DNA of 64,000 nt from Aedes albopictus (lineage: Eukaryota; Arthropoda; Insecta; Diptera; Culicidae), in assembly GCF_035046485.1 (NCBI RefSeq), contig NC_085137.1, positions 476,123,396-476,187,395 of the forward strand, in the 5' to 3' direction. The translations under genes were made by a program, and so were the position numbers. Positions within the stretch are counted from its first letter, which is position 1, and every line of letters starts with the position of its first letter. Shown here piece after piece: positions 1-12,870 of this stretch. The notes beneath the pieces were generated by a model that was not told the origin of the DNA, searched no databases, and worked only from the letters and a program-made list of their open reading frames with translations.

Positions 1-1547
1 CAAACTGCCATGGACCGAGTGGAATGGAGGAGGCTACTTAGTACCCCGGCCTTAGCCTGATAGGTAAGTAAGTAAAAGTCTTCCAAGGGGGGGAAGGGGG
101 TTCTGAGATAAACAAAAATAAGTCCTAATAATTTATGGACAGTGCCTTATTTACTACATCAATCCTAAAGTAGGTTTATATAGGCGAAGCGGCAAGCGCG
201 TGGGTATTGAGTAAGACAATGCTGAGGATGACGGGTTCTATTCTCGGTCGGTCCGGGAACTTTTCGTAAAGGAAATTCCCTAGTTTCCTTGGGCATAGAG
301 TATCTTCGTGTCTGCCACACGATATACACGTAAGTACTATGGTTATTTGCAGAAGAAGTTCCTCAGTTGAGTACTAAGGTAGCGTTAAAAGAACACACAG
401 CTGAGAAGCAGGTTTTGTCCAGTTTCGACGTTACGCCAAGAAGAGGAGACGTTCAATCATGAAGTGATGTTGTTAAATTCAATCCATGGCTTTCGCATGT
501 TCGTTAGGTTGCTGCTTCCACCTTTCAACTACCTTTGCGTTCGTTCGTTATTGAAGCGTATTCCATTTTTGTCCCAGTGTATCTTGATTCGCTTCTTCGT
601 ACATCGTTCAGCTTGGAGCCTGCCTCCTCCGGTTTGCAAAAGTGTGTAATAAAATCTCCATATGTCTCGAAAACTCCAAAGCGAAACCATCTCATCGCAT
701 CAGTTGTATAATTACCACTAAACATTTGCACTTTTGCAGCCAGTCTAATTTCCATCCCTGCCCTCTTCTAGGTGCAGACTATGACGACCAAGGCGACCGA
801 CGACGACGACGACGCATGTAACTCGTATCCATAACTTCCAGCTCAGAATGACAAAGATGCATCGCTTCCCAGATATGGCATTCCTCCGCTCGTTTGCTCG
901 GTCCCGTTGTCGCTGCGGCTGGCATTGCGTCTGCTGCCATTACTGGTACCTAGAGGTTGGGGCTCTGCAGCAAATCCAGGAAAGCATATTGCGACATTGT
1001 CTCAGTCTCAGACACACACATGCTCAGTTGCTCGGTCTGTCGGTCGTCGCTCGTCGGTACCAAGGCAACTTGTCGTAAATCTTATGTGAAACATTTTGTT
1101 TCATCAAGATTTTTCCTGCTCCCTCGGGGGGTGAAGGTGGGGGCGTCCAGGAGGGAGTACTTTATTGTGCGAATTTTAATATGTTATTTGTATAATATTG
1201 CTCTGCTGACTCTCTCGGAGCACACACACAGCCCGGTGTGTGAACTGGGAAATTCACATTTCACGCCAGAAGAAAGATGGAACGTTTCCAGTTTTTAGAG
1301 AAACACTTACATGCGAGTGATGCAATACGAGCCGGTGTCAGTCGGAAGGAATGGGACCGGAGGGATGTTATAAATACCGGTGCGATGGAGGCATGTTTCC
1401 ATGGGACAGTTCTTCATATCGTTTAATTCCAGGGTACATTAAATTAGAAGAATGAATGGTTTTCTGATTTAAGAGTGGGCCGAGGTAGATTATTTCAATT
1501 CTGATTATTTCTTATTCGCATTTGTAGGGGCTTATATAGGGGAAATT
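1..1547. other. unique DNA, no recognised gene
   Basis: Mixed-composition, non-repetitive sequence. Short open frames of up to 113 codons occur on both strands, but none resembles a known family or is framed by clear splice sites. It may be intron or intergenic DNA. No RNA gene was recognised. Confidence 0.4.
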
Positions 1548-1550
1548 GTG

Positions 1551-1760
1551 TATTTTCGGCAGTTTTGTTCTCTTCGTCATTTTTTTTTGTTGAAGGCTGT
1601 CGAACTCAAAGTTGGCCTCAAATTCTTCCCAACCAAGCTGAATTAAACGACCAAGTTTCAGGAAATTTGGCCGACAAAAACCCCTCATGACGAAGAGAAC
1701 AAACCTGCCGATAATACCCATCGTTACCCTATATAGAGCTTTTGGTGAATATAAATTGTC
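1551..1760. repeat. dispersed hairpin repeat, copy 1
   Basis: Arms of about 30 nt at 1551-1580 and 1687-1716 are inverted complements (core CTCTTCGTCAT / ATGACGAAGAG) with a few mismatches. The right part, about 1610-1760, is similar to 15205-15330, including the shared core CCTGTCGATAATACCC with one change. This suggests an old dispersed element. Minus-strand frames of the two copies share the peptide pattern GII-R-VLFV-R, so decayed coding sequence is possible but unproven. Confidence 0.45.
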
Positions 1761-1855
1761 AAATATCCGACCGCCAGTAAAGATATAGGTTGTAAACCAG
1801 ATCACCTTTCTACAGCATATGGCCAATTTATGAGCATTTTCTCTTTTGACATTCG

Positions 1856-4800
1856 TCCAGAAATTCCTCCAGAAATTCCTCCAGAATTTACTCAAAAAAT
1901 TCCTCTAAGAATTGCTCCAGAAGTTCCTCAAGGAGTTCCTCCAGGAATTTCTCCAGGAATTCTTTTAGGAATTCCTTAAGAAATTCCTCAAGAAATTCCT
2001 CAAGAAATTCCTCAAGGAATTCCTCCAGAAATTCCTCCAAGAAATCTTCCATAAATTCCTGCAGGAATTCCTCCAGGGAATCCTCCAGAAATTCCTCCAG
2101 AAATTCCTCCAGAAATTTCTCCGGAAATTCCTCCAGGGATTCCTCCAGGGATGACTTTACTAATTCCTCCAGGCATTTCTTCACAAATTCCTCCAGGTAT
2201 TTCTCCACAAATTCCTACAGGTATTCTTCCTGGGATTCCTCCAAGGATTCCTCCAGAATTCCTCATGAAATTCCTCAAGCAATTCTCCCAGAAATTCCTC
2301 TAGGAATCCCTGGAGATATTCCTGGAGGAATTCATGAAGGAACTCCTTCAGGAATTCTTCCAGGAATTCCTCCAGGAATTCTTCCAGGAATTCCTCCAGG
2401 AATTCTTCGAGGAATTCCTCCAGGAATTCTTCCAGGAATTCCTCCAGGAATTCTTCCAGGAATTCCTCCAGGAATTCTTCAAGGAATTACTTCAGGAATT
2501 ACTCCAGGAATTCCTCCAGGAGTTCCTCCGGGAATTCTCCAGAGATTCTTCCAGGAAGTCCTCCAGGGATTCCTGCAGGAATTCGTCCAGAGATTCCTCC
2601 AGGAATTCCTTCAGAAATTCCTCCAGGGTTTCCTCAAGAAACCCTTCTAGAATTTCCTCAAGAAATTCCTCTAGGAATTCCTAAAGAAATTTCTCTAGGA
2701 ATTCCTCAAGAAATTCCTCTAAGAATTGTTCCAGTAGTTTCCTCAAGGAGTTCCTCCAGGAATTTCTCCAGGAATTTCTCCAGGAATCGATCCAGAGATT
2801 TCTCCAGGAATTCCTTGAGATATTTCTCCTGAGTTTCATCAAGAAACTCTTCTAAAATTTCCTTAAGAAATTCCTCTAGGAATTCCTCAAGATATTCCTC
2901 TAGGAGTTCCTCAAGAAATTCCTCTAAGAGTTGCTCCAAAAGTTCCTCAAGGAGTTCTTCCAGGAATTTCTCCAGGAATCGATCCAGGAATTCTTTTAGG
3001 GACTCCTTTAGAAATTCCTCAAGAAATTCCTCCATATATTCCTCCAGGGTTTTCTCCAGGGATGACTTTACTAATTCCTCCAGGCATTTCTTCTTTCAGG
3101 TATTCATCCAGGGATTCCTCCAAGGATTCCTCCAGAATTCCTCATGAAATTCCTCAAGCAATTCCCCCAGAATATCCTCTAGGAATCCCTGGAGATATTC
3201 CTGGAGGACTTCATGAAGGAACTCCTCCAGGAATTCTTCCAGGAATTCCTCCAGGAATTCTTCGAGGAATTCCTCCAGAAATTCTTCCAGGAATTACTCC
3301 AGCAATTCTTCAAGGAATTACTTCAGGAATTACTCCAGGAATTACTCCAGGAGTTCCTCCGGGAATTCTCCAGAGATTCTTCCAGGAAGTCCTGGGATTC
3401 CTGCAGGAATTCCTCCAGAGATTCCTCCAGTAATTCCTTTAGAAATTCCTCCTGAGTTTCCTCAAGAAACTCTTCCAGGATTTCCCGAAGAAATTCCTCT
3501 AGAAATTCCTCAAGAAATTTCTCTAGGAATTCCTCAAGAAACTCCTCTAGGAGTTCCTCAAGAAATTCCTCTAAGAGTTGCTCCAAAAGTTCCTCAAGGA
3601 GTTCCTCCAGGAATTTCACCAGGAATCGATCCAGGATTTCCCCCAGGAATTCTTTTAGGGACTCCTTTAGAAATTCCTCAAAAAATTCCTCCAGAAATTC
3701 CTCCAGTAGGCGAATTCCACTTTTTCTTCAAAGAGAAGAAAATTTTCATGCTGGTGTGCAATGGCAGAAAATTTCTTCTCTTCGTAGAAACTGTGCGCCG
3801 GAATTCGGCCACAGGAAATCTTCCAAAAATTCCTGCAGGGGTTTCTCCAGGGATTCCTCCAGGGATTCCTCCAGGATTTCCGCCAGAAATTCCTTCAGAA
3901 ATTCCTCCAGAAATTCCTCCAGGGATTCCTCCAGGGATGACTTTACTAATTCCTCCAGGTATCTCTCCATAAATTCCTCCAGGTATTTCTCCACAAATTC
4001 CTTCAGGTATTCTTCTAGGGATTCCTCCAAGAATTCCTCCAGAATTCCTCATGAAATTCCTCAAGAAATTCCCCCAGAAATTCCTCTAGGAATCCCTGGA
4101 GATATTTCTGGAGGAATTCATGTAGGAACCCCTCCAGGAATTCTTCCAGGAATTCCTCCAGGAATTCTTCTAGGAATTCCTCCAGGAATTCTTCCAGGAA
4201 TTCCTCCAGGAATTCTTTCAGAAATTACTCCAGGAATTCTTCAAGAAATTACTTCAGGAATTACTCCAGGAATTCCTCCAGGGATTCCTCCGGGAATTCC
4301 TCCTGTGATTCTTCCAGGAAGTCCTCCAGAGATTCCTCCAGGAATTCCTCCAGAGATTCCTCCAGGAATTCCTCCAGAGATTCCTCCAGAAATTCCTCCA
4401 GAGATTCCTCCAGAGATTCCTCCAGAAATTCCTCCAGGAATTTCTTCAGAAATTCCTCCTGGGTTTCCTCTAGAAACTCTTCTAGGATTTCCTCAAGAAA
4501 TTCCTCTAGGAATTCTTCAAGAAATTTCTCTAGGAATTCCACAAGAAATTCGTTTAAAAATTGCTCCAGAAGTTCCTCAACAAATTCCTCAAGAAATTCC
4601 TCTAAGAGTTGCTCCAGAAGTTCCTCAACGAGTTCCTCCAGGAATTTATACAGGAATCGATCCAGGAATTCCTCCAGGAATTCCTCCAGGGATTCCTCCG
4701 GGAATTCCTCCAGAAATTTCTCCAGAAATTCTTCCAGGGGTGACTTTACTAATTCCTCCAGGTATTTCTCCATAAATTCCTCCAGGTATTTCTCCACAAA

Positions 4801-7800
4801 TTCCTTCAGGTATTCATCCAGGGATTCCTCCAAGAATTCCTCCAGAATTCCTCATGAAATTCCTCAAAAAATTCCCCCAGAAATTCCTCTAGGAATCCCT
4901 GGAGATATTTCTGGAGGAATTCATGAAGGAACTCCTCCAGGAATTCTTCCAGGAATTCCTCCAGGAATTCTTTCAGAAATTACTCCAGGAATTCTTCAAG
5001 AAATAACTTCAGGAATTACTCCAGGAATTCCTCCAGGAATTCCTCCGGGAATTCCTCCAGTGATTCTTCCAGGAAGTCGTCCAGAGATTCCTCCAGAGAT
5101 TCCTCCAGGAATTCCTCCAGAGATTCCTCCAGGAATTCCTCCAGAAATTCCTCCAGGAATTCCTCGAGAGATTCCTCCAGAAATTCCTCCAGGAATTTTT
5201 TCAGAAATGCCTCCTGGGTTTCCTCAAGAAACTCTTCTAGGATTCCTCTTGGAATTCTTCAAGAAATTTCTCTAGGAATTCCACAAGAAATTCCTTCAAA
5301 AATTGCTCCAGAAGTTCCTCAAGAAATTCCTCAAGAAATTCCTCTAATAGTTGCTCCAGAAGTTCCTCAAGGAGTTCCTCCAGGAATTTCTCCAGGAATC
5401 GATCCAGGAATTCCTCCAGGAATTATTTTAGGAATTCCTTTAGAAATTCCTCAAGAAGTTCCTCCAGAAATTCCTTCAGGAAATCTTCCATAATTTCCTC
5501 CAGGGATTCCTCCAGAAATTCCTCCATAAATTGCTCCATAAATTCCTCCGTAAATTCCTCCAGGGATGACTTTACTAATTTCTCCAGGTATTTCTCCATA
5601 AATTCCTCCAGGTGTTTCTCCACAAATTCCTTCAGGTATTCATCCAGGGATTCCTCCAATAATTCCTCCAGAATTCCTCATGAAATTCCTCAAGAAATTC
5701 CCCCAGAAATTCCTCTAGGAATCATTTGAGATATTTCTGGAGGAATTCATGAAGGAACTCCTCCAGGAATTCTTCCAGGAATTCCTCCAGGCATTCTTCT
5801 AGGAATTCCTCTAGGAATTCTTCCAGGATTTCCTCCAGGAATTCTTTCAGAAATTACTCCAGGAATTCTTCAAGAAATTACTTCAGGAATTTCTCCAGCA
5901 ATTCCTCCAGGAATTCCTCCGGGAATTCCTCTAATGATTCTTCCAGGAAGTCCTCCAGAGATTCCTCCAGGAATTCCTCCAGAGATTCCTCGAGGAATTC
6001 CTCCAGAGATTCCTCCAGGAATTCCTCCAGAGATTCCTCCAGAGATTCCTCCAGAAATTCCTCCAGGAATTTCTTCAGAAATTCCTCCTGGGTTTCCTCA
6101 AGAATCTCTTCTAGGATTTCCTCCAAAAATTCCTCTAGGAATTCTTTAAGAAATTTCTCTAGGAATTCCACAAGAAATTCCTTTAAAAATTGCTCCAGAA
6201 GTTCCTCAAGAAATTCCTCAAGAAATTCCTCTAAGAGTTGCTCCAGAAGTTCCTCCAGGAATTTTTCCAGGAATCGATCCAGGAATTCCTCCAGGTATTC
6301 TTTTAGGAATTTCTTTAGAAATTTCTCAAGAAATTCCTCCAAAAATTCCTCCAGGAAATCTTCCATAAATTCCTTCAGGGATTCCTCCAGAAATTCCTCC
6401 ATAAATTCCTCCAGGGATGACTTTACTAATTCTTCCAGGCATTTCTCCATAAATTCCTCCAGGTAATTCTCCACAAATTTCTTCAGGCATTCTTCCAGGG
6501 ATTCCTCCAGAATTCCTCTTGAAATTCCTCAAAAAAATCTTCTAGGAATCCCTGGAGATATTTCTGGAGAAATTCATGAAAGAACTCCACCAGGAATGCT
6601 TCCAGGAATTCCTCCAGGAATTCTTTCAGGAATTCCTCCAGGAATTCTTCCAGGAATTCTTCCAGGAATTCCTCCAGGAATTCTTCCAGGAATTACTTCA
6701 GGAACTACTCCAGGAGTTACTTTAGGAATTACTCCAGGAATTACTTCAGGAATTACTCCAGGAATTACTTCAGGAATTACTCCAGGAATTCCTTTGGGAA
6801 TTCCTCCAGAGATTCCTCCAGGAATTCCTCCAGAGATTCCTCCAGGAATTCTTCCAGAGATTCCTCCAGGAATTCCTCCAGAGATTCCTCCAGAGATTCC
6901 TCCAGGAATTCCTCCAGAGATTCCTCCAGGAATTCCTCCAGAGATTCCTCCAGGAATTCCTCCAGAGATTCCTCCAGGAATTCCTCCAGAGATTCCTCCA
7001 GGAATTCCTCCAGAGATTCCTCCAGGAATTCCTCCAGAGATTTCTCCAGGAATTCCTCCAGAGATTCCTCCAGGAATTCCTCCAGAGATTCCTCCAGGAA
7101 TTCCTCCAGATATTCCTCCAGGAATTCCTCCAGAGATTCCTCCAGGAATTCCTCCAGAGATTCCTCCAGGAATTACTCCAGAGATTCCACCAGGAATTCC
7201 TCCAGAGATTTCTCCTGGAATTCCTCCAGAGATTCCTCCAGGAACTCCTCCAGAGATTCCTCCAGGAAATCCTCCAGAGAATCTTCCAGAAATTCCTCCA
7301 GGAATTCCTTCAAAGATTCCTTCAGGAATTCCTCCAGAGATTCCTCCAGAGATTTCTCCAGGAATTCCTCCAGAGATTTCTCCAGGAGTTCCTCCAGAGA
7401 TTCCTCCAGGAATTCCTCCAGAGATTCCTCCAGGAATTCCTCCAGAAATTTCTCCAGGAACTTCTACAGAAATTCCTCCTGGGTTTCCTCAAGAAACTCT
7501 TCTAGGATTTCCTCAAGATATTCCTCCAGAAAATCCTCCAGGAAATCTTCCAGAAATTCCTCCAGGAATTCCTCCAAGAATTCCTCCAGAAATGTCTCCA
7601 TAAATTCCTCCAGGGATGACTTTACCAATTCCTCAAGGCTTTTCTCCATAAATTTCTCCAGGAATTCCTCCGAAAATTCCTCCAGGTATTCCTCCAAAGA
7701 TTCCTCCAGAATACCTCATGAAACTCCTCAACAAATTCCCCCAGAAATTTCTCTAGGAATCCCTGGAGAAACTCCACCAGGGATTCTTCTAGGAATTCCT

Positions 7801-7990
7801 CCAAGAATTCTTCCAGGAGTTCCTCCAGGAATTCTTCCAGGAATTACTCCAGGAATTCCTTCAGGAATTCCTCCAGAGATTTCTTCAGGGATTCCTCCAA
7901 GAATTCCTCTAGGGATTCCTCCAGGAATTCCAGTAGGGATTCCCCCAAGCATTCTTCATTCCTCAAGAAATTCCTCCAGGAATTCCTCCA
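1856..7990. repeat. GGAATTCC satellite, block A (12/24 bp units, higher-order copies)
   Basis: Over 6 kb of degenerate dodecamers of the form GGAATTCCTCCA, often paired as 24-mers with GAGATTCCTCCA. A marker phrase (GGATGACTTTACTAATT) recurs near 2151, 3062, 3937, 4739, 5566, 6417 and 7616, so the block holds about seven higher-order copies spaced 0.8-0.9 kb; the last interval is 1.2 kb. That last copy contains the purest run of 24-mers, about 6796-7475, roughly 28 units. Within the copies the strand sense switches around CCTGGAGGAATTC, giving short hairpins. The unit has no stop codon in most frames, which explains long open frames on both strands, for example 6596-7603 (PPGIPPEI) on plus and 5878-6474 (LEEFLEES) on minus. 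I see no splice, promoter or codon-bias evidence that any is translated. Confidence 0.93.
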
Positions 7991-9849
7991 CGGCCTTGTT
8001 TTTATTTTGAATCCATTTATGCATAAAGTCTTATTATTTTGTGGCGTCGCTCCTAGAAGCTACTGTAAGTCGATATAAGTACGATTAAGGATACGATAAG
8101 GAAATGTCAAGAATTTCTGAAGTTCCACCTTACTTCTTTACTAAATCGCAGCATAATTAATGTATATATTGGCTAGAATAACCCCAATGCACTAGAACGG
8201 TTAATTACCTTTACGCATTGTAGTAGGCTATAGTAGGCATTGACTTAGGATACAGATTAGATTTGACATTAGACTGGCTTAGAATGTAATAAGCCACTGA
8301 AATAGCAAGACGTGTAATTATTGCTATACGCATGATGGCCAAACTGTTCAAGTAAAAGGACCTTTTGCCGTCCACTTTGTGTTAATAAATGTCACGCAGA
8401 TACCAACCTGATCAATCAGCAATAAAAACACTTCTGACTCCTTTGGGTGTACTTTGCAGTTCAATCGAGTGCCAATCATGCTGTCAGTCCATAAAAACCA
8501 ACATCTTCAACCGCTTGCCTGGATCTTGATGGATCAAACCAGCGTAGCATAAGCGTTTCGCAATATACAGCACTTTTTAGTGCACGCGTTCCATACATCA
8601 CACTTCACTGTCCAAATGAACAACGGATTTTCTCACGATGATGTAGGTACCAAACATCCGGATAAGAAACGCAACGGCCCGGCTTTTTCCCAGCACTGCC
8701 GGCTGACTGCATCGTGAGGCGAGGCGCGATGCTTGACGAGTCTCGTATTCATAGCCCTCTTGGGACGGACAACAAAAACACTACCAACTACCATCTCTGT
8801 ATGCAAGGCCCTCCAGGTCGGTTCGGTCGGTATCTAACATTGACCTATATTTCCAGGCTATGGGACCAGAAAAAAAAATATTGCTGCAAACGCCGCCGCA
8901 CCGAAGCTTGGTCCGAAGCGAACGTTTAAGCTCCTTTTAGCTATTTTCGGCTGGCATTTTTTCTGGGACGATATTTTTCCTAGCGTTGGCAGCGTAGACG
9001 CCCTTGTCCTACACATGCTCGGGATGAAGCACCACTCACTTGGTCCTGCAGGTTCCGCCGCCGCCACCGTCAGCACACTCCGCCGGCAGCCTTCGGTAGT
9101 GGCGAGCCCGGCCCCAAAATGAACGATGAGTGATTGATCGATTTTCAATGTGTGGCTGGTTCGCACTGTTCGGCTGCCGATCACGAAGTCACTGCTGATG
9201 ACGACGACGACGACGACGGCCAGGACCAAGACCAGGACGACTGTATGCAGCATGAAGACACAAAAGAAAAAGCCGGGTGATTAATGGAAGGATGATGTAG
9301 TGTCCTCAGCGGAATGGAAGTACGTGTTTTGGCCGTTTCTGGTTATATGTGGGATGTGCGAACGAATCGATTTGGATAACGAAATTGGGTTGTTATGGTG
9401 CTTTCTGATGCCACTTGAGCTGTTTACTCGTGTCTCGGGCAAGTTTGTTATCAGCGATGGATCACAAACAAGCTCTGTAAATAAATAAATAAAGTAACAG
9501 GCAATTGTATTTGGTGGATTTTGGTGGTTGCAATCTACCCGGAATACATAATGCTCACTCGCATACATTTTACCGACGAATTTGAAATCACGCCTAAACC
9601 AACAAACCATCCCACATCAAATTCGGTCAAAGTTTTGGCGAGTATTTAGGCGCCCTCGTCCAGGACCAATTAATTTCCGCTTGGGTGTATTCCTTCACAA
9701 TTAGAACGCATCCACCTACACTGGAATTAGCGTAAGTGCGTGGGCAGTTACATAAATCCTGTTTTCCGGTAGGGTGATTTGTGAAACCCACATTGTCATC
9801 ACGCACAAAAATGTGTGCAAAAATTTACTTGAACTGGACTTGAAGCTTG
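7991..9849. other. unique DNA with short GAC-rich microsatellite
   Basis: Largely non-repetitive. A (GAC)n stretch lies near 9195-9220. On the minus strand an open frame of 131 codons, 9253 to 8858, begins with a hydrophobic leader (LVLVLAVVVVVV). The valines come from the microsatellite, and the rest matches nothing I recognise. No gene is called. Confidence 0.4.
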
Positions 9850-10960
9850 AAGCTAGAGACAAAGACAAGCATGGTAGGGATCTCTCGGGCTGTTCGGGTC
9901 CATATGAAGTTAACCATCAATGTTAACTTCTTTTCCCGATCAGCCTAGATAGCTGTGTAGTGTCGGTAGCGGTTGTCTCAATTGGCTAAGAATAACACTA
10001 CGGACCACCTGTTCCGGGGGTAAAAGTCCACTAAACAGGGAACCCCAATTCAAGGTGTCAGGCGACCCGTGCTGATGGATGAATGGTTGAGGGGGTTTAA
10101 AATATGCTCGATCTCTAACGGAGCCCGTAACGTTGGTAGATCGCCTTTATGTGTTGCGTTACGGTTCAAGATCTACCAAACCGAACCCTAGTGACCTCCG
10201 GTTTGTCAAGTTGGGGTAATGTGTTTTGGTAATAAGGATTCATGGTACAAAGTCCTTGTTACTGGTGACAGTTTCAAAAATTGCATTTATTCTGCCTTGC
10301 TGATAGTTAAAGAATCGGACTTTGCCTACCCGAGACTACACTTGATGTTAGGAAAACAAACATGCTTTACGTATCTGATTGCGTACTAACCTATCAAGGA
10401 CTGTTAAGTTCTGGTAATTCAAGGACTCACGTGCATTCTTATTGCAGAACACATTCTCTAATTTGACAGAGTTTTGCAACTAGCCTAAAGTCCCGGGTTT
10501 TTCTTTGTTGTCCTGGGACTAAACTAGAAGCAAGACATGGCTAGAGTTCCGATGCATGGATAAATATCAGTACCACCGTTTTGTTTTTCTCAGAATGCAA
10601 ATGGATTGTGTTTGATTAGGGGCGCTCTTTCACTGAGATTTAAATCTCTATGATAACGGAACCTTTTCATCGCAATCGATTTCTTACACCTCTGGGATAA
10701 CAAAACAGGAACTGTACAGAAATCGATGCTTCATTGCCTCTCAATGACAATGGAGTAGTACGACATGCACTAAATACTAAGGATACGGGTAATGCCACAA
10801 AAGATCTAAATACTGGTCGCAGTGGCTCACCCGAACAGAAAAAAAAATGGTAGGGATCTTTTAGAACTGTTCAAGGACCCACAAGGATTTCTTTGAGTAT
10901 TGCCAACCGAATAGTGATCATTCGCTCTATTATAAATAAATTCACGCCTGAAGGTATGTA
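9850..10960. repeat. possible retroelement 5' region, two related starts
   Basis: The phrase ATGGTAGGGATCT followed by an ACTGTTC/GCTGTTC motif and GG-ACCC occurs near 9870 and again near 10848, so two related sequences lie in direct orientation about 1 kb apart. The intervening GC-richer text has the style of a mosquito retroelement leader but holds no open frame of note. Family assignment is not possible by eye. Confidence 0.3.
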
Positions 10961-11006
10961 TAGGCATGTATGGATGTACTTGGTCATCCAAACTATTCTT
11001 GAGTTT

Positions 11007-11208
11007 ATTGATTGATTGATTGATTTGTCTTTATTTAAGAGACTTTCAGCCCTTGGCTGGTTCGTCTCTCGCTTGAGTTTAGATCTTTAGGTCTACAGGT
11101 GTAATGGTAACTTCCTTTATTATATAAAGCTACGATTTGTAATCTATCATGTCTAGTAAGTCTTCTGAAAGGTTAATAGACAATATCAGATCAGTCGGGA
11201 TATCTAGA
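11007..11208 (-). mobile_element. 5'-truncated non-LTR retrotransposon tail with target duplication
   Basis: About 202 bp. Read on the minus strand it ends with repeated TCAA units (seen on plus as ATTGATTGATTGATTG), the usual tail of a truncated LINE-like element. It is flanked by a 23 bp direct repeat, 10984-11006 and 11209-11231, with one mismatch (core TCATCCAAACT). This is the expected target-site duplication of target-primed reverse transcription. The internal motif GACTTTCAGCCCTTGGCTGG resembles the sequence at about 35950. Confidence 0.7.
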
Positions 11209-11327
11209 TCATCCAAACTGTTCTTGAGTTTCAGATTCTAAAGTCTACGAGAGATTCCCGGAGGAATTCCTTGAGAAATTCCTGAATGAATACCTGGATG
11301 AATCATTGGAGATATTCTTGGAGATAT

Positions 11328-12524
11328 GGGGCTGTCCATAAACCACGTGGTCATATTTTCCTGAATTTTAGAACCCCCCCCCTCCCCCACCGTGGTCTTG
11401 CGTGGTTTCAGACTGTATCTCCATCCCCCCCCCAAAAGAACCACATGGTTTTTTATGTGCGACTTTTTTTTATCAAACTCCATCAAAAATAACCACAACA
11501 AAATAACAACATAGTGTATCATTGTACTTTATACACAATATACGCACTCATGCAGGGCAAGCAAAGAATGCACATCAATTTATAACTGTGGAAATGTTCA
11601 AATAACACTATTTTTAGAAGAGACAAGACGAATTACTGCGGGAACATAGAACCTGACCGAAGAAGAAAATACGTCTTAAATTTTACTTCAAGAAAGTAGC
11701 TAGAATTTTTACAAGGTTGACAGCCTCAAAAAAGGAGGCAGCTTTTCAAAAATCTAAGTGAGGGATCTGTGAAAGGAAAGATATTCACAATTGCATGTCA
11801 TTTCATTCTTTCGTTAAAAGAATAAGTAAAAATAAATTATCTGTAAAGGTTTAGTCTGATTTAGTGATCAGCAATTTTAGCTGGAGCATAATACATAGTT
11901 GTGTAGTATTTAGTTTTTATAATATTTGGCAGTATTTTAGAATGTATATTATTTCAATTCTGCTAGAAGAGAAATATGCGACGCGGAATCTTAAGCAAAC
12001 TGGACCTTTCAAAAAACTGCACAAATGATCAGATTGTAGAATTAACATGTAATCAAATAAGCTAGGATATTCATGAGAAAAAAGCGAAAAGGTATCAAAA
12101 ATAAAAGAAAAAGTTTCTTTAAGTTTTTTATTAATGTGTATTTTGTACAACACGTTGAAAAAAGCTCGCTTTTTGTACACAGCATTAGAGTGGTGGTCGA
12201 TTGACGAAATTTGAAAGTGCGCTAAATGACCTTTCCTAATGTTATTTCTTTTCTACAGGTCAAGCCACAGTTGGTTTGTTTTTGCAAAGACTCTAATCGG
12301 ACAACATAATTTTTCGTGCTGTGGATAGAAAAAATAAACTTAGCCAGTCCAATCAAAATGGATTTTATGCTTTTGGAACAGATAAGAAAAATAACATACT
12401 AATAAAAAAAACACGTGGTTTGGTTCAGACCCCCAACCCCCCTCCGTGGCTTTCCGTGGTCTTTTGGCAGACACCACAAAGTACCCCCCCCCCCCCCTTG
12501 ACCACGTGATTTATGGATGGCCCC
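11328..12524. mobile_element. 1.2 kb TIR DNA transposon, GGGGCTGTCC family, TSD TAT
   Basis: Ends are GGGGCTGTCCATAAACCACG at left and its inverted complement at right with three mismatches over 25 bp. They are flanked by the direct trinucleotide TAT (11325-11327 and 12525-12527). The subterminal regions carry C-runs. The interior is AT-rich and has no recognisable transposase; the longest frames, 11917-12180 minus and 12321-12509 plus, match nothing known to me. It inserted into decayed GGAATTCC-like DNA. Two short relatives are at 38639-38810 and 54452-54625. A 3 bp AT-rich duplication fits PIF/Harbinger-like or Zator-like elements; the superfamily is unresolved. Confidence 0.85.
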
Positions 12525-12575
12525 TATGCCTGGAGGAATTCGTGGGGTAATGCCTGTCGAAATTTCTGGATGTAT

Positions 12576-12870
12576 ACCCGACCAGAAGCTCCTAACAAGA
12601 TTATAACAAAATTATTACAACCGTTGTTAGAAATAACACAATTTGATATAATTTTGTTGGAAGGATTCGTTTATGTGAATAACCATAACAAAATTGTAAC
12701 AAAATTCGTTATTATTTTAAAAACAAAACTATAACAAAACTTGTATTATTTATTCAAACAGATATATAACAGCATTTGTTACATAATGCATATCAAAATA
12801 ATTGCCAATAACAAAATATGGTAACACATTTATTGTAGTATTTACCTACATTTTTTGTAACAAAATAATT
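12576..12870. mobile_element. left-end fragment of CCCGAGCAGAAG-type element
   Basis: Begins ACCCGACCAGAAG and continues with many ATAACAAAAT motifs, like the ends and interior of the element at 44398-45417. The matching right end was not found, so it is probably truncated. Confidence 0.45.

Noticed and set aside
6596..7603. 335-codon PPGIPPEI frame, and similar PPGI, LEEF and RNSS frames in block A
   Set aside because: Direct by-products of 12/24 bp GGAATTCC units, open on both strands at once; not collagen or silk genes on present evidence.
1856..7990. CRISPR array
   Set aside because: Units are contiguous without unique spacers, and the DNA is eukaryotic.
8858..9253. Minus-strand 131-codon frame with a signal-peptide-like start
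   Set aside because: The hydrophobic valine run is encoded by a GAC/GTC microsatellite, and the rest has no recognisable fold or splice context.
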